A DNA stretch of 64,000 bases, from positions 1,164,893-1,228,892 of the forward strand of contig CABOHA010000001.1 in the NCBI GenBank assembly GCA_902399975.1, in the 5' to 3' direction. The position numbers and the translations under genes are program-made. The notes below the pieces were generated by a model. The model did no database searches and had not been told where the DNA came from. It saw nothing but the letters and a program-made list of their open reading frames with translations. The DNA is from Coriobacteriaceae bacterium (GTDB lineage: Bacteria > Actinomycetota > Coriobacteriia > Coriobacteriales > Coriobacteriaceae). This document shows, piece after piece, positions 59,757 to 64,000 of the stretch (its first letter is position 1; each line of letters begins with the position of its first letter).

Positions 59757-61622
59757 CTACTTCGTGTGCGGGATACCCAGCACGTCGAGCGCGTTGGCCA
59801 TAATGAACTGGAACGGAACCGCAGCGGCATCTGAGCCGCTCGGCGTTCCGTCGAGCGTGATATAGCACAGCACCTTGGGCGATTGTGCCGGTGCAAAGCC
59901 CATAAAGGACGACATGTAGTTCTCCTTGAGGTAGCCGCCGTTCTCGTCGGCACGTTCGGCCGTACCGGTCTTACCCGCCACGTCATAGCCGTCAACCGCG
60001 CCGCCAACGCCCGTTCCCTCCGACACGACCGTCTGCATGCACGATGTCACCTGGGATGCGGCATCCTCCGAAATCGCGCGCTCGCCTTCGCCCCAGTCCT
60101 TCTCGTCACCTTTGCTGGACTTATAGAAGTGCGGGGTCATCATCACGCCGCCGTTGGCGATGCCGCCCACGGCACGTGCGATCTCAATCGGCGAGACAGA
60201 CAGCGCCTGTCCAAAGCTCATCGAGCCCAGCGTGGCGCCGTCATACTGGTCACGCTCCTTGACGATGCCCAGGCTCTCGCCCGGAAAATCGACACCAGAG
60301 CTGTGACCGATGCCCCACTTGTCCACATAGGCGGCAAAGTCGTCGGCACCGATCTTGCGCCCCACCAGGACAAAGCCTACGTTGGACGAACGGCGCATCA
60401 TCTCGCGCACATCCATGGTCATGGCATAGTCGCGCTTGTCGGCATCGGTGACGGTATCGTCGCCCACCTTGATGCTCGCCGGCACCTCAAACGACGTACT
60501 CGACCGCACGACACCCAAGTCGAAGCCGGCGCCCGCCACGAGCGTCTTAAAGACCGAGCCGGGCTCGTAGGCGTCGGTGACCAGGCGCAGGTTCATATCC
60601 TCGGTCTTGGCGTTTTCCAAATTGGTCTGGTCGTAGGTCGGATACGAGCAGGCTGCCAAGATCTCGCCTGTCGTAGGATCGGTGACCAGCGCCGAGCCGT
60701 TCTTGGCCTTTGTCTTCTCGACAGCCTCTGCCAGGGCATCCTCGGCCGCACGCTGGATATTGACGTCGAGCGTCGTCACGATATCAACGCCGTCGACCGC
60801 AGCCACCTTTTTATAGGCACCGCCCGCGATATAGCTGCCGTCCCTCGCGCGCTCGCGTACGAGAGAACCGTTCGTGCCGGTCAGAAGCTTGTTGTATTGC
60901 TTTTCGAGACCCGTCAAGCCGTCGTTGTCTACATTCACTACACCCAGCACCTGCGATGCCAGATTGCCGTATGGATATACGCGCTTCATGGCCTGCTCAA
61001 AAAGCACGCCGGGCAGGTTCTTCTTCTCCAGCGCCGCAGCGTCGTCTTCGTCCACCTGGCGCTTGATATACACCCAGGTTCCATCGGACTCAACGAGCTT
61101 GCGGCAGGTCTTTTTATCGATTCCAGTTGCCTTGACCAGCGCCGACACCGTCTTGTCAACATCCTCGACAAGCTGGGGGTTCACGGCGATGTTGCGACAT
61201 TCGACCGACGACGCCAGCACGTTACCGTTGCGGTCGTAGATGGTGCCACGTTTGGCATAGAGGGTCTGCGCAAGCAGGCGGCGCGCATCGGCACGCTCGC
61301 GCAGTTTATCGGCTTCGACAATTTGATAGTCGGCAAGGCGAAAGACGCCCAAGCCCAAGCCAAGCCCAATGAAGCCCATGACGGCTTTGCGGCGAGGCAG
61401 AGGCGTGCCCGTGAGCCATTCGGTCGACGAACTCTTGCGCGACCTGGTGTTATGCACTTGAGGGCCGCCCGAGCCGCGAAGTCGCGACGCCGGGTCGTTG
61501 CCACGGGACTGCCCGGCGTTGTAAGATTGCCGACCCGTTCCTTGATAACCAGAACGTCCCCGCGACGAGGGACGTCCAGAACCGCGGCCCCCATCGGAAC
61601 CGCGGCGATAGTCATTTGTCAT
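59757..61622 (-). CDS. ftsI: Septal peptidoglycan transpeptidase FtsI (class B PBP)
   Basis: A 621-residue class B penicillin-binding protein. Residues 1-78 are a basic Gly/Ser/Arg-rich tail, then one membrane helix (AVMGFIGLGLGLGVFRLA), the PBP dimerisation domain (KRGTIYDRNGNVLASS), and the transpeptidase domain with the catalytic SxxK (SVFK in YEPGSVFKTL), SxN (SSN in RRSSNVGFV) and KTG (VAGKTGTAE). It cross-links septal wall with FtsW. It begins 17 bases after the ftsL stop; the ribosome site is weak. Confidence 0.95.
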   Translation of the reverse strand: MTNDYRRGSDGGRGSGRPSSRGRSGYQGTGRQSYNAGQSRGNDPASRLRGSGGPQVHNTRSRKSSSTEWLTGTPLPRRKAVMGFIGLGLGLGVFRLADYQIVEADKLRERADARRLLAQTLYAKRGTIYDRNGNVLASSVECRNIAVNPQLVEDVDKTVSALVKATGIDKKTCRKLVESDGTWVYIKRQVDEDDAAALEKKNLPGVLFEQAMKRVYPYGNLASQVLGVVNVDNDGLTGLEKQYNKLLTGTNGSLVRERARDGSYIAGGAYKKVAAVDGVDIVTTLDVNIQRAAEDALAEAVEKTKAKNGSALVTDPTTGEILAACSYPTYDQTNLENAKTEDMNLRLVTDAYEPGSVFKTLVAGAGFDLGVVRSSTSFEVPASIKVGDDTVTDADKRDYAMTMDVREMMRRSSNVGFVLVGRKIGADDFAAYVDKWGIGHSSGVDFPGESLGIVKERDQYDGATLGSMSFGQALSVSPIEIARAVGGIANGGVMMTPHFYKSSKGDEKDWGEGERAISEDAASQVTSCMQTVVSEGTGVGGAVDGYDVAGKTGTAERADENGGYLKENYMSSFMGFAPAQSPKVLCYITLDGTPSGSDAAAVPFQFIMANALDVLGIPHTK

Positions 61623-61639
61623 ACTCAGCTACCGTCTTG

Positions 61640-62110
61640 CTACTGAGCGGTCGCGGTCGCGTTGGCGCCCGCGGCTGCATCCTGCGAAAAGTCAAGTGTA
61701 ACGCTCTCGCTGGGCTCCACCATGCCATAAGCGCCCGCAAGGTCGCGAATACGCGTGTCGGCGCCATAGACCGAATGCATGACCTCCAGGTCGGAGCTCT
61801 CATCGGTCGCCTTTTCGAGCGTGTTGGTAAGCTCGGCGTTGCTGTTGAGCACCTGGGCCGTAACGCCGGCGAGCGCCACGCGGGCGACGCCGATCGTCAT
61901 GAAGATGGCCGCAATGATGCAAAACGTTTTAAGAACGCTCATGAAAACCGGGCTTACCGCCTGGTTTGCCTGACGGCCCGCGCCCGTGTAGACATCAAAG
62001 CGCGGCGTGCGCTGCTCACGGGGAGCAACGGGGGCCTGCGGCGTCTCACGATAGGCGGGCATGGCGTTCATATCATAGGCGAGTGCTGCGCTTGAAGTGT
62101 TGTAGCCCAT
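61640..62110 (-). CDS. ftsL: FtsL-like divisome protein
   Basis: A 156-residue bitopic protein between rsmH and ftsI, the normal position of ftsL. It has a proline-rich cytosolic tail (1-55), one membrane helix (about 58-82, LKTFCIIAAIFMTIGVARVAL), and a short coiled coil (about 84-115, AQVLNSNAELTNTLEKATDESSDLEV) followed by a region (YGADTRIRDLAGAYGMVEPSE) typical of FtsL/DivIC. FtsL sequences diverge strongly, so the call rests on position and topology. GGGAGG lies 8-9 bases before the ATG. Confidence 0.82.
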   Translation of the reverse strand: MGYNTSSAALAYDMNAMPAYRETPQAPVAPREQRTPRFDVYTGAGRQANQAVSPVFMSVLKTFCIIAAIFMTIGVARVALAGVTAQVLNSNAELTNTLEKATDESSDLEVMHSVYGADTRIRDLAGAYGMVEPSESVTLDFSQDAAAGANATATAQ

Positions 62111-62200
62111 GATATGCCGCCTCCCATCCCGAGTACGTTGGTAGTGTGTTTAAGCTTCGTTTATGGTGCGAGCGGGAGGTCCAATATCACGCGGTCGCGC

Positions 62201-63166
62201 CTACAGACGCTGCGCCACGCGGATTTTGGCTGATCTCGCCCGAGGGTTGCGCTCAACCTCATCAGGCTGTGCAACCAAGGGTTTGCGGGTGATGACCTTG
62301 AGTATCGGCACGTTGCCGCACACGCACACCGGAATCTCCGGCGGACACGTGCACCCCTGGCTCATCTCCTTAAAGTGGTTCTTTACGATACGGTCCTCGA
62401 GCGAGTGATATGAGATGACGCAGATACGTCCGCTCGGGTTGAGCCACCTGGTGGCGGCATCAAGCCCTCGTTCGAGCACATCGAGCTCGTGATTGACCTC
62501 GATGCGAATGGCCTGGAAACTTTTCTTGGCCGGGTGTCCGCCATGCCGACGAGCGGCAGCCGGGATACCCGCCTTGATGATCTCGACAAATTGGCCGGTG
62601 GTTTCGATCGGTTCTTGCTCGCGGCGGCGCACGATCTCGCGCGCGATCTGCGAGGCGAACTTCTCTTCGCCGTAGACGCGTAGAATCCGGGCGAGGTCGT
62701 GTTCGTTATAGGTGTTGATGACCTCAGCTGCGTTTAAGGTGTTATTACCCGGATCCATCCGCATGTCCAATGGGGCGTCCTCGTTATACGAAAAGCCCCT
62801 TCCAGGGATATCGAGTTGCGGTGACGAAACGCCCAAATCGAACAGGAAGCCATCGACCCCGGGCACCTCGGCCGAGCAAAGCAGCTCGTCCAAGTCGCCG
62901 AAGTTGCCCTTCAGCAGCTGGTGCGGAACGCCGGGAACCTCGCGGTCCAGACGGGCGCCAGCGGCCTCGAGGGCCATGTCGTCCTGATCGACGCCGAGCA
63001 AAAGACCCGTCTCCCCCACCTGCGCGGCCATCTTTACCGAATGGCCGGCACCGCCAAGGGTGCAATCGCAGACAACGGAGCCGCTCTTTAGCCGCAGCGA
63101 CTCAAGCACTTCGCCGAGCATGACAGGTTCATGCCGATATTCTTGTGTCAAGATCCCACGCTCCAT
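62201..63166 (-). CDS. rsmH: 16S rRNA (cytosine-1402-N4)-methyltransferase RsmH
   Basis: A 321-residue SAM methyltransferase for C1402 of 16S rRNA. It starts with the family pattern EYRHEPVMLGEVLESL (9-24), SAM loop DCTLGGAGHSVKM, FDLGVSSPQLD, RGFSYNEDAPLDMRMD and ISYHSLEDRIVKNHF. A C-terminal Cys cluster (GCTCPPEIPVCVCG) is usual for many Gram-positive members. It begins 20 bases after mraZ; the ribosome site is weak, suggesting coupling. Confidence 0.97.
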   Translation of the reverse strand: MERGILTQEYRHEPVMLGEVLESLRLKSGSVVCDCTLGGAGHSVKMAAQVGETGLLLGVDQDDMALEAAGARLDREVPGVPHQLLKGNFGDLDELLCSAEVPGVDGFLFDLGVSSPQLDIPGRGFSYNEDAPLDMRMDPGNNTLNAAEVINTYNEHDLARILRVYGEEKFASQIAREIVRRREQEPIETTGQFVEIIKAGIPAAARRHGGHPAKKSFQAIRIEVNHELDVLERGLDAATRWLNPSGRICVISYHSLEDRIVKNHFKEMSQGCTCPPEIPVCVCGNVPILKVITRKPLVAQPDEVERNPRARSAKIRVAQRL

Positions 63167-63186
63167 CCGTTACCCGTGCCTTGCCC

Positions 63187-63621
63187 TTACGAGAAGAAGA
63201 GGTCCAGCAGGGCCTCATCGTCATCGTCCTCATCGGCCGCGGCGCGATCCCAAACCTCAAGGTGGTCGTAGTTGCCCACAACCGTGACCTCGCGGTCGAG
63301 GTTCGCCTGCTTGCGGAGAGACTCGGAAAGGCCGATACGACCGGCGCTGTCCACGTCCATCGACGTGGTGCGCTTGTTGATCGCCCTCATGAGCTTCTGG
63401 TCGTTGATGTCACGCGGGTTAAAGCCCTCGTGGCCCTCACGACCCGCGAAGAGTCCTTCGACCCACTTATCGAAGGCCTCGGCAGAGAACACGTACAGAG
63501 CATCGACATCCAGGGCTTTGAACACGCGAACGTGCTCTCCAAGCTCCTCGCGAAGGGGTGCAGGCAGGGACAGACGACCTTTTGCATCGAGATTGCGCTC
63601 GTATGCACCAGTCATTCCCAT
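63187..63621 (-). CDS. mraZ: Transcriptional regulator MraZ
   Basis: A 144-residue AbrB-fold DNA-binding protein with two SpoVT-AbrB repeats: GAYERNLDAKGRLSLPAPLRE (5-25) and SMDVDSAGRIGLSESLRK (about 86-103). It controls its own division-and-wall operon. The C-terminus has an added acidic tail (AADEDDDDEALLDLFFS). AGGGGAGGG lies before the ATG at 63621. It is the first gene of the cluster, with TGGG repeats and a promoter upstream. Confidence 0.96.
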   Translation of the reverse strand: MGMTGAYERNLDAKGRLSLPAPLREELGEHVRVFKALDVDALYVFSAEAFDKWVEGLFAGREGHEGFNPRDINDQKLMRAINKRTTSMDVDSAGRIGLSESLRKQANLDREVTVVGNYDHLEVWDRAAADEDDDDEALLDLFFS

Positions 63622-63689
63622 GTGCGCCCTCCCCTCGGTTACTCAGATGGCACGTACGCGGGGAACCACCCCGCCTGTCGACGTCATTA

Positions 63690-63764
63690 ATAATATGGGG
63701 AACCGCCCCATTTTTCAACACCTTTCCCCACCCCTTCCCCCACCCCGCCCCACCACTCCACCCA
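63690..63764 (-). promoter_or_regulatory. mraZ promoter and MraZ-type TGGG operator repeats
   Basis: On the minus strand, TTGAAA (63718-63713) and TATTAT (63695-63690) are spaced by exactly 17 bases. The spacer holds the palindrome GGGGCGGTTCCCC, and GGGGTGGTTCCCC recurs in the leader at about 63660-63672. Upstream, at 63764-63721, TGGG occurs four times at 12, 10 and 12-base steps, like the MraZ boxes known in E. coli. Autoregulation by MraZ is inferred. Confidence 0.72.
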
Positions 63765-64000
63765 CCATATATTGCAAAACACCCCCAATCATATGTTCGA
63801 AAACACAATATGTTGTGTTTACAGCAACGGCGGGATGCCACCTGTGGCATCCCGCCTTTCAACCTCAACCTTCAAGTTGACCTTGAGGCGATTTTTACGT
63901 CCCTTTACACGCCGTTCACATCGCCCCCAAACTCCCCCACCCACGGCGCACACGGCCCACCACCGCGTCGGTGTCTGGCGAAAAATGAGACGGGGGCCCG
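63765..64000. other. Non-coding right end of the window
   Basis: It contains a perfect 8-bp-arm dyad (63801-63808 with 63813-63820), a 12-bp hairpin (63829-63840 with 63845-63856, followed by TTT on the plus strand), and a dyad-like AACCTTCAAGTTGA at 63867-63880. No coding region was recognised before the window ends. Confidence 0.4.

Overview
The window is one 64 kb piece of a GC-rich bacterial chromosome. No rRNA, tRNA, CRISPR array, insertion sequence or phage gene was seen. Gene content and order suggest an anaerobic Actinomycetota member of the Coriobacteriia, most like Collinsella. This is inferred from a division cluster with SepF, YggT and DivIVA but no FtsA or MreB, class A RNase P RNA, an oxygen-independent FeS cysteine desulfidase, ThiC, and strongly C/G-ending codons. 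No database search was possible.

Layout. 1-3488 (minus): a cut-off secreted protein, then an orphan molybdate-binding lipoprotein (modA) and molybdopterin genes mog and moeA. 3700-6170 (plus): a CLC-type antiporter and a lipid kinase. 6192-12273 (mostly minus): a small release-factor-like protein, xpt, an MFS exporter, a sulfhydrylase, a C_GCAxxG_C_C protein, an IMPACT protein and the RNase P RNA. 12274-19262: ribosomal protein S1, a HAD phosphatase, cysteine desulfidase, rpiB, ndk, argH and a possible 56-residue protein. 19496-24659: argG, a Cof phosphatase, then a LacI-controlled epimerase/isomerase pair. 24790-30556: polA, an M18 aminopeptidase, yaaA and a membrane-anchored unknown. 30607-33072: a TPP riboswitch with thiC, then thiD. 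33218-37033: pentapeptide-repeat protein, SGNH hydrolase, PARG-like macrodomain protein, Bax-inhibitor-1 protein and a small unknown. 37283-39838: PiT phosphate transporter with its DUF47 partner, and a nitroreductase.

40004-63621 (all minus) is the cell-envelope and division block. Transcription runs mraZ-rsmH-ftsL-ftsI-murF-mraY-murD-ftsW-murG-murC-murB-ftsQ-ftsZ, then pgeF-pstS-pstC-pstA-pstB-phoU, then yggS-sepF-yggT-divIVA. Two things stand out: murE is missing from its usual place between ftsI and murF, and a complete high-affinity phosphate operon sits between pgeF and yggS, which are normally close neighbours downstream of ftsZ.

The most interesting points are: a yggT gene lacking an ATG/GTG/TTG at its full-length start and lying in frame just after the sepF stop codon; a PARG-type protein whose signature has lost the catalytic glutamate (QEA instead of QEE); a sharp synonymous-codon gradient inside the nitroreductase gene; several long palindromes; a four-repeat MraZ-type operator upstream of mraZ; and a LacI operator array next to an allulose-phosphate-epimerase-like gene. 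Most genes are ordinary housekeeping genes.
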